From Streptomyces sp. HPF1205 (GTDB taxonomy: Bacteria > Actinomycetota > Actinomycetes > Streptomycetales > Streptomycetaceae), in NCBI RefSeq assembly GCF_020400825.1, contig NZ_JAINVH010000037.1, forward strand, positions 19,653 through 83,652: a DNA stretch of 64,000 nt. The letters run 5' to 3'. The notes beneath the pieces are model-generated. The model saw only the letters and a list, made by a program, of their open reading frames with translations, did not search any database and was not told the DNA's origin. This document shows positions 27,152 to 35,923 of the stretch, in pieces. The translations under genes and the position numbers were made by a program. Each line of letters starts with the position of its first letter. The first letter of the stretch is position 1.

Positions 27152-28612
27152 TCAGTACGCCGCCTCGCGGCCGCTCTCACCGAACACGGTGAGGAAGTAG
27201 TTGATGTCTCCGGTCAGACCGGCCAGCAGGGATCCGATGGCGCGGCCGCCGTCGCCGCCGCTGTGACCGCCGGGGCCGGCGGCACCGTCGGGGCCGCCCT
27301 TGGCGCCGTACCGCAGCAGTTCGTCGTTGCGGCGCCGTACCCGCCCCGACAGCGGCAGGGCGCCCGGGGACAGGTAGCGGATCGCGCCTTCCGCGTCCCG
27401 CTTGGGGATGACGTCCGATTTCGCGTACCGGCTGGCGCTGAACGGGATGTCCAGCGTGCCGCGTTCGAAGGCCTCGACCACGGCCGCGCTCAGGTCGGGC
27501 CGTTCCAGCAGCGGCTCGACGATGTCGGCGACCTCCGCGAGGATCCACTCCTGCTCCTGCGCGACCCGGTCGGCGTCCACCGACACGAAGTCCAGCAGCG
27601 GGGAGTTGGCGCGGTCGGCCAGCCGCAGCCCGTCGATGTTGGCCTGCGTCTCGGGGATGCCGTACGCCTCCTGGTAGGTCTTGGTGATCAGTTTGGACGC
27701 GCCGCCGAGCCGGGCGACCAGGGCGCCGTAGAAGATCAGGTCCTCGGCGTTGCCGCGGCCCTTGGGGAAGACGCCCATGAACTCGTGGAAGACGGCGTGC
27801 ACGGTGACGCCGGGCGGCAGGTAGCGGCGGGCCAGCAGCGGGATGGTGCGCAGGGCGGCGACGTCCTGCACGAGGTGGCCGCCCTGCGGGAAGGCGACCG
27901 AGACGCACCGCACGCCGGCGCGCGCGGCCAGCACCGCCTCGACGACGCTGATCGCCAGGCTGATCGACGGGGGCACCAGGACCGCCGTGAGCGTGCCGAA
28001 CAGCTCCCGGTCGACGATCAGGCCGAGGTCCGCGAGCCGGCCGCAGCAGCGGTCGACGTCCTCCCAGGCGGCGAGCGACTCGGCGAGCGGGACGGCCTTG
28101 GAGTAGGGCAGGTTGTAGGAGATCCCGCCGCCTTCGAACGAGGTGATCCCGGAGGCCACGCAGACGTCGAAGAGGGCGCGGGCGTCGGGCGAGCCGTGGC
28201 GGACCTCCAGCGGCGCGCGGACGGACTCGTTCAGGTCCCGGCCGCGCCGCCAGCCGTGGGTCACCAGCGGGTAGCCGTTCAGGTCGGCCGGGTCGCGGTT
28301 CAGTGTGCGCAGCGCCTGCTCGAACCGTTTCAGGCGGGTGTGGGAGTCGATCGTCAGGGTGAGGATGTCGGGCGCCGACCCGGCTTCCAGGTCCCGCAGC
28401 AGCGCCTTCATCTCCTCGTGGCCGCCGACGCCGCAGCGCGGCTGGATCGCGACCCGGCCGGCGGCGCGGGCCTCGTCCAGGACCGCGGCGACCGTGGGCT
28501 TGCCGAGTTCCGCGATGTAGTCGACCGACTCCTCCAGCGGCGGCAGCGATCCGGTGCCGGGGGCCGGCTCCCCGGCGCGGGCCGCGCCGGGGAGCGTGAT
28601 CCGGCTGGTCAT
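27152..28612 (-). CDS. glmE: Glutamate (methylaspartate) mutase, epsilon subunit
   Basis: The 486-residue protein is the catalytic barrel subunit of adenosylcobalamin-dependent glutamate mutase, which interconverts L-glutamate and (2S,3S)-3-methylaspartate. Characteristic segments are VAIQPRCGVGGHEEMKALL, LTLTIDSHTRLKRFEQAL, YPLVTHGWRRGRDLNE, EVRHGSPDARALF, GITSFEGGGISYNLPYSK and the family's long FHEFMGVFPKGRGNAEDLIF. Length is normal, with a Gly-rich insertion near residue 450. Its ATG overlaps the stop of the sigma-subunit gene, so the two subunits are co-translated. In streptomycetes such genes usually serve natural-product assembly. Confidence 0.94.
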   Translation of the reverse strand: MTSRITLPGAARAGEPAPGTGSLPPLEESVDYIAELGKPTVAAVLDEARAAGRVAIQPRCGVGGHEEMKALLRDLEAGSAPDILTLTIDSHTRLKRFEQALRTLNRDPADLNGYPLVTHGWRRGRDLNESVRAPLEVRHGSPDARALFDVCVASGITSFEGGGISYNLPYSKAVPLAESLAAWEDVDRCCGRLADLGLIVDRELFGTLTAVLVPPSISLAISVVEAVLAARAGVRCVSVAFPQGGHLVQDVAALRTIPLLARRYLPPGVTVHAVFHEFMGVFPKGRGNAEDLIFYGALVARLGGASKLITKTYQEAYGIPETQANIDGLRLADRANSPLLDFVSVDADRVAQEQEWILAEVADIVEPLLERPDLSAAVVEAFERGTLDIPFSASRYAKSDVIPKRDAEGAIRYLSPGALPLSGRVRRRNDELLRYGAKGGPDGAAGPGGHSGGDGGRAIGSLLAGLTGDINYFLTVFGESGREAAY

Positions 28613-29079
28613 GACGCGACCAGCACGGGCTCGGCGGCGGGCTCCGCGGCGCCCGCGGCGGCGTACACCGCGGCGTGCGCGGCGCGCAGTTCGTCCAGGA
28701 CGGCGGGCAGTTCCGTCGGGTCGGCGACGATGCGGTCGACGCCGAGCCGGTAGAGCCGGTCGAGGGCCGAGGGGTCCTTCCTGCTGCCGACCGACAGGTT
28801 GCCGCCGAGCGCGACGGGGCAGTGGATCGTTCCCGCGGCCTTGGCGGCGGGCAGGTCCCGCAGGTCCTCGTGGGCGTGACCGTTCAGGCTCCCGATGACG
28901 ACCGCCTCGGCGTCGGGGTGCTCCCGGCACGCCTGGGCGAACTCCGCGACGGGCGTGCAGGTTCCGAGGTTGACCACGGTGTAGCCGATGCCGCGCAGGG
29001 CGTGGGCGATCAGGTGGTTGGCGACGGCGTGGGCGTCGCTCGCGGCCACACCGAGGATGATTTTCCGCTGCTGGGGCAT
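28609..29079 (-). CDS. glmS: Glutamate mutase, cobalamin-binding sigma subunit
   Basis: This 156-residue protein is the B12-binding subunit. It has IILGVAASDAHAVANHLIAHAL, corresponding to the family's D-x-H-x-x-G cobalt-ligating loop with the histidine retained and the last Gly replaced by Ala. VVNLGTCTPVAEFAQA, AVVIGSLNGHAHED and VALGGNLSVGS match the remaining B12-pocket strands. The 20-residue Ala/Glu-rich tail is extra. It is overlapped by the catalytic subunit gene. Upstream lies a repeat-rich 140-bp gap before the desaturase gene. Confidence 0.93.
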   Translation of the reverse strand: MPQQRKIILGVAASDAHAVANHLIAHALRGIGYTVVNLGTCTPVAEFAQACREHPDAEAVVIGSLNGHAHEDLRDLPAAKAAGTIHCPVALGGNLSVGSRKDPSALDRLYRLGVDRIVADPTELPAVLDELRAAHAAVYAAAGAAEPAAEPVLVAS

Positions 29080-29126
29080 GGGGACTCCTGGTGTACGGGG
29101 TGAGGTACGGGGGTGAGTTCGGGGAC

Positions 29127-29200
29127 GGGGTACGGGACCGGGGTACGGGACCGGGACGGTCGCGCCCGGCGGTACGGAGCGGTACGGGGCGGTACGGGGC
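29127..29200. repeat. Tandem repeats before the mutase genes
   Basis: Two copies of GGGGTACGGGACC are followed, after a short gap, by three copies of a ten-base unit GGTACGGRGC. They occupy most of the gap between the desaturase stop and the sigma-subunit start, on the untranslated side of both. Confidence 0.75.
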
Positions 29201-29218
29201 GCCGCGCGGCCGGCCGCG

Positions 29219-30439
29219 TCAGTCGTCGAAGGCCGCGAACAGCTCCCGCTTGCTGACCTGCGGCAGGAGCGCGGCGTCGTACTCGCGCGGGTCGGCGGCC
29301 GTGAGCGAGTCGAAGACGTAGCTGATCGCCTGCACCATGCCCCACACCTCGCGGTACCGCGGCCAGCCCTCGTGGCCGGACTCGATGTCCCGCTTGCGGG
29401 CGAACAGGTAGTCGGCCCACCCGCGGCTGGAGGGGTGCCGGTGGTGGAAGTCGTGCACCACCGTGTCGCCGGTGAGGACGAGGTAGCGGGACGGGGCGTG
29501 CACGAACAGCATGCGCAGCGTCCAGCGGGCCCAGGCCAGGGCGCGGCGGCCGGCCGGCAGGGCCGGGGAGGGGGCGGGCTCGCCGATGAAGATGGCGTTG
29601 GTGAGACCGGCGAAGTAGTCGCGGCCGCGCCGCACCTGGGTTCCGGCCGGGGGGAAGGTGTGCTTGACGCACAGCCGCAGGGTGTTGCTGACCTGGAACA
29701 GCGGCAGCAGCGGCACGAACCACACGGTCAGGAACACGGGCCAGGTCCCGGTCACCACGGTCACGGCGGTCAGCGACCCGTACAGGCAGAAGGCGGCAGC
29801 CCGTTCGCTGCGCGCGGCCGTGCTCCAGAAGGAGCGCACCCGGGAGATCGCGAACGCGAGGTGGAAGCGGGGCGACACGAGCTTGCCGAGCAGCCGGCGC
29901 CACATCTGGCGCCGCGTCATCCGCGGGTCGAGCTCCAGGCTGATCAGGAACGCCTGGACTGTGGGGTCGCGCAGCGTCATGTGGTGGGCCGCGTGGTGGT
30001 CGCTGACGTGCTCGCGGCTGTAGCGCTCGAAGTTCTGGATGATCAGCAGGCTGGATATGGCGCGTCCGAGGACGGTGTCCAGCCGTCGGCGCCGGTACAT
30101 GTTCCGGTGCGAGCACTGGTGGTAGATCATCATGCGCAGGTTGCGCATGCCGTGCAGGGTCACCGCCCAGCCGGGCAGCAGCAGGAGCAGCCACCAGCCG
30201 CCGAGCGCCCAGCCGGCCGAGCCGGCGACGACGCCGGCGAGCATCGCGAACACGGCGGAGACCAGGTGGAACGTCGGCGTCCACGGCAGCCGGGTCTGCT
30301 CCGGCAGCGGTTTGCCGGTGAAGACGGTGAGCGGGTACTGCAGGAACCGGGGCAGGGAACGGAGCGTCTCGCGCGGGTCGGCGGATTCGGATCCGCCGGC
30401 CGCCGGGGCGCTCCTGGTCTCGATGTCTGTAACGGACAC
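29219..30439 (-). CDS. Membrane fatty-acid-desaturase-like di-iron protein
   Basis: The 406-residue protein has membrane-spanning segments and the three histidine clusters of membrane di-iron enzymes: HQCSHRNM, HVSDHHAAHH and VVHDFHHRHP. This is the layout of acyl-lipid or acyl-CoA desaturases, hydroxylases and related acetylenases. GTG at 30439 has a GGAG ribosome binding site at normal distance. It would introduce a double bond or oxygen into an acyl chain in or at the membrane. Its position in front of glutamate mutase genes suggests a role in the adjoining biosynthetic cluster, but housekeeping lipid desaturation cannot be excluded. Confidence 0.9.
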   Translation of the reverse strand: MSVTDIETRSAPAAGGSESADPRETLRSLPRFLQYPLTVFTGKPLPEQTRLPWTPTFHLVSAVFAMLAGVVAGSAGWALGGWWLLLLLPGWAVTLHGMRNLRMMIYHQCSHRNMYRRRRLDTVLGRAISSLLIIQNFERYSREHVSDHHAAHHMTLRDPTVQAFLISLELDPRMTRRQMWRRLLGKLVSPRFHLAFAISRVRSFWSTAARSERAAAFCLYGSLTAVTVVTGTWPVFLTVWFVPLLPLFQVSNTLRLCVKHTFPPAGTQVRRGRDYFAGLTNAIFIGEPAPSPALPAGRRALAWARWTLRMLFVHAPSRYLVLTGDTVVHDFHHRHPSSRGWADYLFARKRDIESGHEGWPRYREVWGMVQAISYVFDSLTAADPREYDAALLPQVSKRELFAAFDD

Positions 30440-30589
30440 GTGTCATCTCCTCGTCTGCGGAGCGGTCTTCTCCTCCGGCGCAGGACGAAATACCCGGATC
30501 AATTCCGCGGGGGAAAGGGCATCTCATATCCTGCGGACGGCGAACTCGTGTCGTACCGCGGCAACCGGAAGGCATGGGCACGGCGAGGG

Positions 30590-30605
30590 CAGGGGTGAAC
30601 CCCTG
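30590..30605. promoter_or_regulatory. 16-bp palindrome between luxR-type and desaturase genes
   Basis: CAGGGGTGAACCCCTG has 7-bp arms and a two-base centre. It lies in the 213-bp gap 30440-30652, downstream of the LuxR-type gene and upstream of the desaturase. It could be a LuxR-type binding site for the desaturase promoter or a weak terminator. The rest of the gap shows no gene. Confidence 0.45.
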
Positions 30606-30652
30606 GCCGTGACGAGATCCGATGCGATCCGGAAGGGCGTGCCGGAACTTTT

Positions 30653-30982
30653 CTATCGCGCGCTCGCGGCCCTGGGAATTGGCCTTTGGTCCATGCCGCG
30701 ATAGGCGTACGACACGAGCCCGGCCTGCAGCCGCGATTCGACGTTCAGTTTGCTGAGTATCTGGGCGACATGGGCTTTCACGGTGCGCTCGGTGACTTTC
30801 AGCCGCGCCGCGATACTCCGGTTGGAATGGCCGGCGCCGAGCATCCGGAACACCTCGCGCTCGCGCGCCGACAGCCGGACGACGCGGGCCATGGCCTCGG
30901 TCCACCAGTCCGGCAGCGCCTCCGCCGGGCCGCCGCGCTCCCCGTACGCGACGGCCGTGGGTCCTAACGGTGCGTGCGACAC
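30653..30982 (-). CDS. Short LuxR-type (GerE) DNA-binding regulator
   Basis: The 109-residue protein is essentially a stand-alone LuxR-type helix-turn-helix: VRLSAREREVFRMLGAGHSN, RSIAARLKVTERTVKAHVAQ and ILSKLNVESRLQAGLVSYAY. There is no receiver or ligand domain. I prefer GTG at 30982 because GGGGGA lies four bases upstream; an upstream TTG is possible. It sits between the divergent PKS gene and the desaturase operon, a typical position for a pathway-specific activator. Confidence 0.9.
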   Translation of the reverse strand: MSHAPLGPTAVAYGERGGPAEALPDWWTEAMARVVRLSAREREVFRMLGAGHSNRSIAARLKVTERTVKAHVAQILSKLNVESRLQAGLVSYAYRGMDQRPIPRAASAR

Positions 30983-30989
30983 CTCATCC

Positions 30990-31002
30990 CCCAAAGTTTG
31001 GG
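30990..31002. promoter_or_regulatory. Palindrome at the start of the luxR-type gene
   Basis: CCCAAA-G-TTTGGG is a perfect 6-bp inverted repeat centred on one base, just upstream of the ribosome binding site of the LuxR-type gene in the AT-rich divergent region. It may be an autoregulatory site. Confidence 0.45.
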
Positions 31003-31178
31003 TCGATGATCAATTATGAACCTTGATGCATCAGTAGACACCAATCCATAAGGAGATGCAAGTACAAGAATTTTGGGAGCCACCCCCGGTGCGTATCCGG
31101 CAAAAGGGGCAAGAAGGGGCGTTCTTACGCCAGGAATCTCACGATGCGAGACGCGATAGGGGGCTGACATCGGCCTCT

Positions 31179-31194
31179 AGACCAATCTTGGTCT
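31179..31194. promoter_or_regulatory. Predicted operator upstream of the PKS gene
   Basis: AGACCAATCTTGGTCT has 7-bp arms around a two-base centre. It lies about 115 bp before the chosen PKS start in the AT-richest part of the window (about 31000-31210). The symmetry fits a TetR- or MarR-type dimer site. Another small palindrome, TGATGCATCA, is at 31024-31033. Confidence 0.5.
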
Positions 31195-31306
31195 CGCATG
31201 TAATTTTGTATCGCACTTGTCCGTGGCACCCTCCCGCCCGCCGTCCAGGCGAGGCGGTCTGCTGTTCTCACTCGTCGTGATCGAACTGAGCGAAGGTGAA
31301 CGTGAC

Positions 31307-34300
31307 GTGGAGCGCTTAGCCCGCACTGGCAGCACCCCGGTGGCCGTCGTCGGCATGGGATGCCGCTTCCCCCGCGCCAACGGCGTCGAGGAGTTCTGGG
31401 ACCTGCTGATCGCCAACACCGATGCCGTGTCCCCGGTCCCCAAGGACCGCTTCGACATCGACGACCACTACACCGCCCTGGACCCGGCCCCGGGGAAGAC
31501 CGTGTCCCGGGACGGCGGGTTCCTGGACGACGTCTTCTCCTTCGACGCGGCGTTCTTCGGGATATCGCCGGTCGAGGCCCGGAGCATGGACCCGCAGCAG
31601 CGCATCCTGCTGCAGGTCGTGTGGGAGGCGCTGGAGGACGCGGGGATACCCCCGTCGGGCCTGGCCGGCACGCGCGCCGGCGTCTTCGTCGGCCAGGCGA
31701 CCGCCGAGTACGGCGAGGCGGCCCGCCCGGCCGACGGCCCCAACGTGCGCGACAGCGTCGGCAGCCGCATCCGCGCGGCCACCGCGGGCCGGGTCTCGTA
31801 CGCCCTGGACCTGCGCGGTCCCAGCCTGGTGCTGGACACCGCGTGCTCCTCCTCGCTGGTCGCCGTGCACGCGGCCCGGCAGAGCCTACTGACCGGCGAG
31901 AGCACCCTGGCGATCGCGGCGGGCGTCAACGTCATCCTGTCCCCCGAGGACTCCATCGCGTACTCGCAGGGCGGCATGCTCTCGCCGGGCGGGCGGTGCC
32001 GGTTCGGCGACGCGGACGCGGACGGCTTCGTGCGCAGCGAGGGCGTCGGCGCGGTCGTCCTCAAACTCCTGCCCGACGCCCTGCGCGACGGCGACCCGGT
32101 GCTCGGCGTGCTGCTGGGCAGCGCGGTCACCAACGACGGCAAGGGCAGCGGCCTGCTGCTCCAGCCGTCGGTGTCCGGCCAGGCGCAGATGCTGCGCGAG
32201 GCCTGCCGCAGCGGCGGCGTCGACCCCGCGCACCTGGACTACGTCGAGGCGCACGGCACCGGCACGCGGGTCGGCGACAGCGTGGAACTGCGGGCGCTGG
32301 CCGAGGTCGCGGGCCGGGGACGCCCGCAGGACCGGCCGCTGCTTTGCGGTTCGGTGAAGACGAACATCGGGCACGCCGAGGCCGCGGCCGGCATCGCCGG
32401 ACTCATCAAGGCCGTGCTCATCGCCCGGCACGGGGTGGTCCCCGCGTCCTTGCACCTGAGCACCCCGCACCCGCTGCTGGCCGCCGGCCGGTCACCGGTG
32501 TCCGTGGTCACCGAGAACACCCCCCTCGCCAAGGCCGGACCGCGAGCCCTGCTCGGCGTCAGCTCGTTCGGGCTGTCGGGCACCAACGCGCACGTCGTCG
32601 TCGGCGAGTTCACCGACGCCGACGCCGCCGGCGCACACGTCCGCGAGGCCCCGCCGGCCCGGGCGGCCGGTGGCGTGACGGGGTCCGGTGAGGTCGCGCG
32701 CGCCGCGGACGGCGGTGGTCGGGGGCCGGTGCGTACGGGGGCTTCCCGCGCCGCCGAAGGCGCCGGCGGTGGGGAAGGTTCGATCAGTGCCGAAGGTTCG
32801 CGCAGTGCCGAAGGTTCGAGCAGTGCCGAAGGTGCCCGCCCGGCCGAAGGGGCCCGGGGTGCTCGGGGTGCCCGGGGTGCCCGGGAGCGCCACCTGCTGG
32901 TGCTCTCCGCGCGGTCCGCCGCCGCGCTGCGCCGCCTGGCCGGTGCGTACGCTGACCACCTCGCGCCGGGCGGGCCCGGCCGCGCGTACCCGCTGGCCGG
33001 CATCTGCGCCACCGCGGCCGTCCGCCGCGAGACGGGCCCGCACCGGCTGTGGGCGACCGGCACCACGCACGACGAACTGGTCGCCGTCCTGCGCACGTTG
33101 GCCGCCGGCGAGCAGACCCCGGACGGCGGCTTCGGCCAGGCCGGTTTCGGCGGACCGCGGCGGACCGTCTTCGTCTTCCCCGGCCAGGGGTCGCAGTGGC
33201 TCGGCATGGGACGCGCGCTGCTGGCCTCGAACGAGGCGTTCCGTACCGCCCTGCGCGCGTGCGACCGCCTGGTGCGCGAGGAACTGGGCTGGTCCGTCGA
33301 GGAGGTGCTGACGGCGGACGCGGACAGCGCGACCGGCGGCGCGTTCCCCGGCGGCGTCCGGATCGTGCAGCCCGTGCTGTGGTCGGTGCAGGTCGCGCTC
33401 GCGGCGGCCTGGCGGGACCTGGGCGTGCGGCCGGACGTGTGCGTCGGGCACAGCATGGGTGAGGCGGCCGCCGCGCACGTCAGCGGCGCGCTGTCGCTGC
33501 GGGACGCGGCCGCGGTGATCTGCCGCCGCAGCCGGCTGATGGGACGGGTGGCGAGTGGGGGCGCCATGCTCGTCGTGGAGCTGTCCGCGGCCGAGGCGCG
33601 CGCGGCCACCGCCGGTACCCCGTCGGTGTGCGTGGCCGCGGAGAACTCGCCCACCTGCACGGTGCTCGCGGGCGACCCGGCGGCGCTCACCACCGTGGCG
33701 GCGGCGCTCGAAGCCGACGGGGTGCTGTGCCGGTGGGTCGCCGTCGACGTCGCCTCCCACTCGCCGCAGATGCGGCCGCTGCGCCCGGACCTGCTGGCCG
33801 GGCTCGCGGACCTCTCCCCCCGCCCGGCCGGCACCGCGCTGTTCTCCACCGTCCGCTGCGCGCCGCTCGCCGGTCCCGAACTCGACGCCGGCTACTGGGC
33901 GGACAACCTGTGCGGCCCAGTGCTGTTCCACGGCGCGGTACGGGCGCTCACCGGCGAGGGCGGCGCCGGGGGCGCGGAGCACGCCGAGAACACGGAGTAC
34001 ACCGAGAACACGGAGATCGCCGCGAACACGGAGATCGCCGCGAACGCCGAGAACGCCGAAAACGCGGAGAACACGGAGAACACGGAGAACGTGTTCGTGG
34101 AGATCAGCCCGCACCCGGTGCTCACCGGGGCGGTGCGCGACACGCTGGCCGCCGACGGCGCGGCCGGAGCCGCCGTGCACACGCTGGTGCGCAACTGCGA
34201 CGAGCCGGCCGAACTCCTGCGCGCCGTCGGCCGGTTCTTCGCCGCGGGCGGCCGGGTGGAGTGGGAGCGCTGGTACGGGCACCCGGTCCGGCCGGTGCCG

Positions 34301-35923
34301 CTGCCGCACTATCCGTGGGAGCCGGTGGTCTTCCGGCGCGCCCCGGCCGCGTCCGCGCTGCTCCCGTCCGACGCCGACGGCCGGGCCGCCCAGGTGGCGC
34401 CGGTGACCCGGGTGGCCCGGGTCGAGCTGGGGGCGTGGGGGCTGGAGCAGTGGGCGGAGCAGGCCGCTCCCGGCGGCGCCGCGGGCGAGGTCGTGCTGCC
34501 GCCCGCCGTCCAGATCGCCGCGCTGCTGGACGCCGCCGCCCGTACCGTCCCCGGGACGATGTTCGCGGTCCGGGACGTCCGGCCGGCCGGGAGACCGCCG
34601 CGGCTGGCGCTCCCCACGGCCGCCGCACTGGCCGTCACCCTCGAACAGGACGGGGACGCCTGGCGGGCGACCGTCGAGCTGGAGGAGCAGGACGCGCCCC
34701 GGCGCCTCGCCTGCGCGACCGCGTCGCTGCACCCGGCCGACGCCGGGGACGCCCGCCGTGCCCAGAGGGACCTGGACGCCGCCCTCGGCCGCTGCCACAC
34801 GTACCTGCCCACCGCGGGCTTCCGCCGCTTGGCGCGCGGACACGGCCTCGACCTCGGTGAGGGGTTCGACGCCGTCGACCAGCTGTGGCGCCGGCCCGGG
34901 GAGGCGGTCGCCAGGATCCGGCTGGCCAAACCGGTCCCCGGCCTGTGGGAGGCGGCTCTGCTGCCGCTGCTGGCCGCGCTGCCCGAGCCCCGCACCGGGG
35001 CGGAGGACGCCGGCTGGCTGCCCACCGGGGTCGCCTTGGCGCAGTTGTACGGCGAACTGCCGCAGGACTTCTGGAGCCTGGCGACCGTCACGGCGGAGCC
35101 CGACGGGCGTACGGCGCACGGCGACGTCCTCGTGCTCGACGGCGAGGGGCGCGTCCTGGCCGAGTTCCGCGGGATCGCCCTGCGGGGCACGGGCCGTCCG
35201 GCAGGGCCCGCGGCCGCCCTGGCGCGAGCCGTACCGGCCCGGCTGGGGGCGCCGCTGCTGCGGGGTACGGGCCCGCTGCTGTCGCGGGTCGCGACCGCGA
35301 TCCGGCCGCCCGCGGCTCGCGCCCTGCGGCACTCCCCCACCCGGGCGCCGCGCAGAGGGCAGAGCCCGCGCCGGGACGCGGCTGCGCGCCGCGCGCAGAC
35401 CGCACGCCCCGAGCAGACCGCGTACGCCGACCAGGCCGCGTACGCCGAGCCGACCGCCTACGCCGAACGAACCACGCGGACCGCACCGACCGGGTACGGC
35501 GAGCAGGCCGGCTACGGCGACCGGACCGCACGGGCCCCGTACGGCGGACAAGGCGCGCCGACCCCGTACGGCGCGCAGGCCGCACGGGCCGTGTACGCCG
35601 ATCAGGACCCGTACGCCGACCGGGCCGCACGCCCCGAACCGGCCCCCCGTACACCCGCCCGCGGTCGTGAGGAGCAGTCGGCGCGGGCCGCCGACGCCGC
35701 CGAGGTGCTCCTCGACAGCGCGGCGCGGATCCTCGGCATCGCGCGAGCCGATCTCGACCCGCGCCGGCCGCTGCGCGACCTCGGGCTCGACTCGCTGATG
35801 GCCGTGCAGCTGCGCCGGCGGCTGCGGGAGGCCTGCGGTGTGGACATCACCGCGGGCCGCCTGCTGGGCGCGGAGAGCCTGGAGCGGATCGCCCGCGGCC
35901 TGCCCCACCCCACGCCTGTGTGA
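31307..35923 (+). CDS. Type I polyketide synthase, KS-AT-degenerate DH-ACP
   Basis: This is a 1538-residue single-module PKS. The ketosynthase has DTACSSS (Cys180), HGTGTRVGD and NIGHAEAAAG, all catalytic residues present. The acyltransferase has FPGQGSQWLGMG and GHSMGEAA (Ser716); its VDVASHSPQM motif does not settle malonyl versus methylmalonyl. A hotdog-like segment follows but lacks the HxxxGxxxxP histidine and the catalytic aspartate, so it is probably an inactive dehydratase. No ketoreductase, enoyl reductase or thioesterase is present. After a Tyr/Ala/Arg linker comes the ACP, GLDSLMAVQL (Ser1496). GTG 31307 is preferred for its AAGGTG; TTG 31217 is possible. It is divergent from the glutamate mutase operon. 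Confidence 0.92.
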   Translation: MERLARTGSTPVAVVGMGCRFPRANGVEEFWDLLIANTDAVSPVPKDRFDIDDHYTALDPAPGKTVSRDGGFLDDVFSFDAAFFGISPVEARSMDPQQRILLQVVWEALEDAGIPPSGLAGTRAGVFVGQATAEYGEAARPADGPNVRDSVGSRIRAATAGRVSYALDLRGPSLVLDTACSSSLVAVHAARQSLLTGESTLAIAAGVNVILSPEDSIAYSQGGMLSPGGRCRFGDADADGFVRSEGVGAVVLKLLPDALRDGDPVLGVLLGSAVTNDGKGSGLLLQPSVSGQAQMLREACRSGGVDPAHLDYVEAHGTGTRVGDSVELRALAEVAGRGRPQDRPLLCGSVKTNIGHAEAAAGIAGLIKAVLIARHGVVPASLHLSTPHPLLAAGRSPVSVVTENTPLAKAGPRALLGVSSFGLSGTNAHVVVGEFTDADAAGAHVREAPPARAAGGVTGSGEVARAADGGGRGPVRTGASRAAEGAGGGEGSISAEGSRSAEGSSSAEGARPAEGARGARGARGARERHLLVLSARSAAALRRLAGAYADHLAPGGPGRAYPLAGICATAAVRRETGPHRLWATGTTHDELVAVLRTLAAGEQTPDGGFGQAGFGGPRRTVFVFPGQGSQWLGMGRALLASNEAFRTALRACDRLVREELGWSVEEVLTADADSATGGAFPGGVRIVQPVLWSVQVALAAAWRDLGVRPDVCVGHSMGEAAAAHVSGALSLRDAAAVICRRSRLMGRVASGGAMLVVELSAAEARAATAGTPSVCVAAENSPTCTVLAGDPAALTTVAAALEADGVLCRWVAVDVASHSPQMRPLRPDLLAGLADLSPRPAGTALFSTVRCAPLAGPELDAGYWADNLCGPVLFHGAVRALTGEGGAGGAEHAENTEYTENTEIAANTEIAANAENAENAENTENTENVFVEISPHPVLTGAVRDTLAADGAAGAAVHTLVRNCDEPAELLRAVGRFFAAGGRVEWERWYGHPVRPVPLPHYPWEPVVFRRAPAASALLPSDADGRAAQVAPVTRVARVELGAWGLEQWAEQAAPGGAAGEVVLPPAVQIAALLDAAARTVPGTMFAVRDVRPAGRPPRLALPTAAALAVTLEQDGDAWRATVELEEQDAPRRLACATASLHPADAGDARRAQRDLDAALGRCHTYLPTAGFRRLARGHGLDLGEGFDAVDQLWRRPGEAVARIRLAKPVPGLWEAALLPLLAALPEPRTGAEDAGWLPTGVALAQLYGELPQDFWSLATVTAEPDGRTAHGDVLVLDGEGRVLAEFRGIALRGTGRPAGPAAALARAVPARLGAPLLRGTGPLLSRVATAIRPPAARALRHSPTRAPRRGQSPRRDAAARRAQTARPEQTAYADQAAYAEPTAYAERTTRTAPTGYGEQAGYGDRTARAPYGGQGAPTPYGAQAARAVYADQDPYADRAARPEPAPRTPARGREEQSARAADAAEVLLDSAARILGIARADLDPRRPLRDLGLDSLMAVQLRRRLREACGVDITAGRLLGAESLERIARGLPHPTPV
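33979..34090 (+). repeat. Asn-Thr-Glu coding repeat inside the PKS acyltransferase
   Basis: About 37 codons encode repeats such as ENTE, EIAANTE and ENAENAE, from near-identical GAGAACACGGAG units. The insertion falls just before VFVEISPHPVL, in the C-terminal part of the AT domain, and stays in frame. It is recent-looking slippage in a coding sequence and is likely a surface loop. Confidence 0.85.

Noticed and set aside
31056..31280. Small plus-strand frame upstream of the PKS
   Set aside because: AAGGAG directly abuts the ATG, leaving no spacer, and the product overlaps the predicted operator; unlikely to be translated.
32492..35908. 1138-codon minus-strand frame opposite the PKS
   Set aside because: The plus-strand frame contains all KS, AT and ACP motifs, so this is a shadow.
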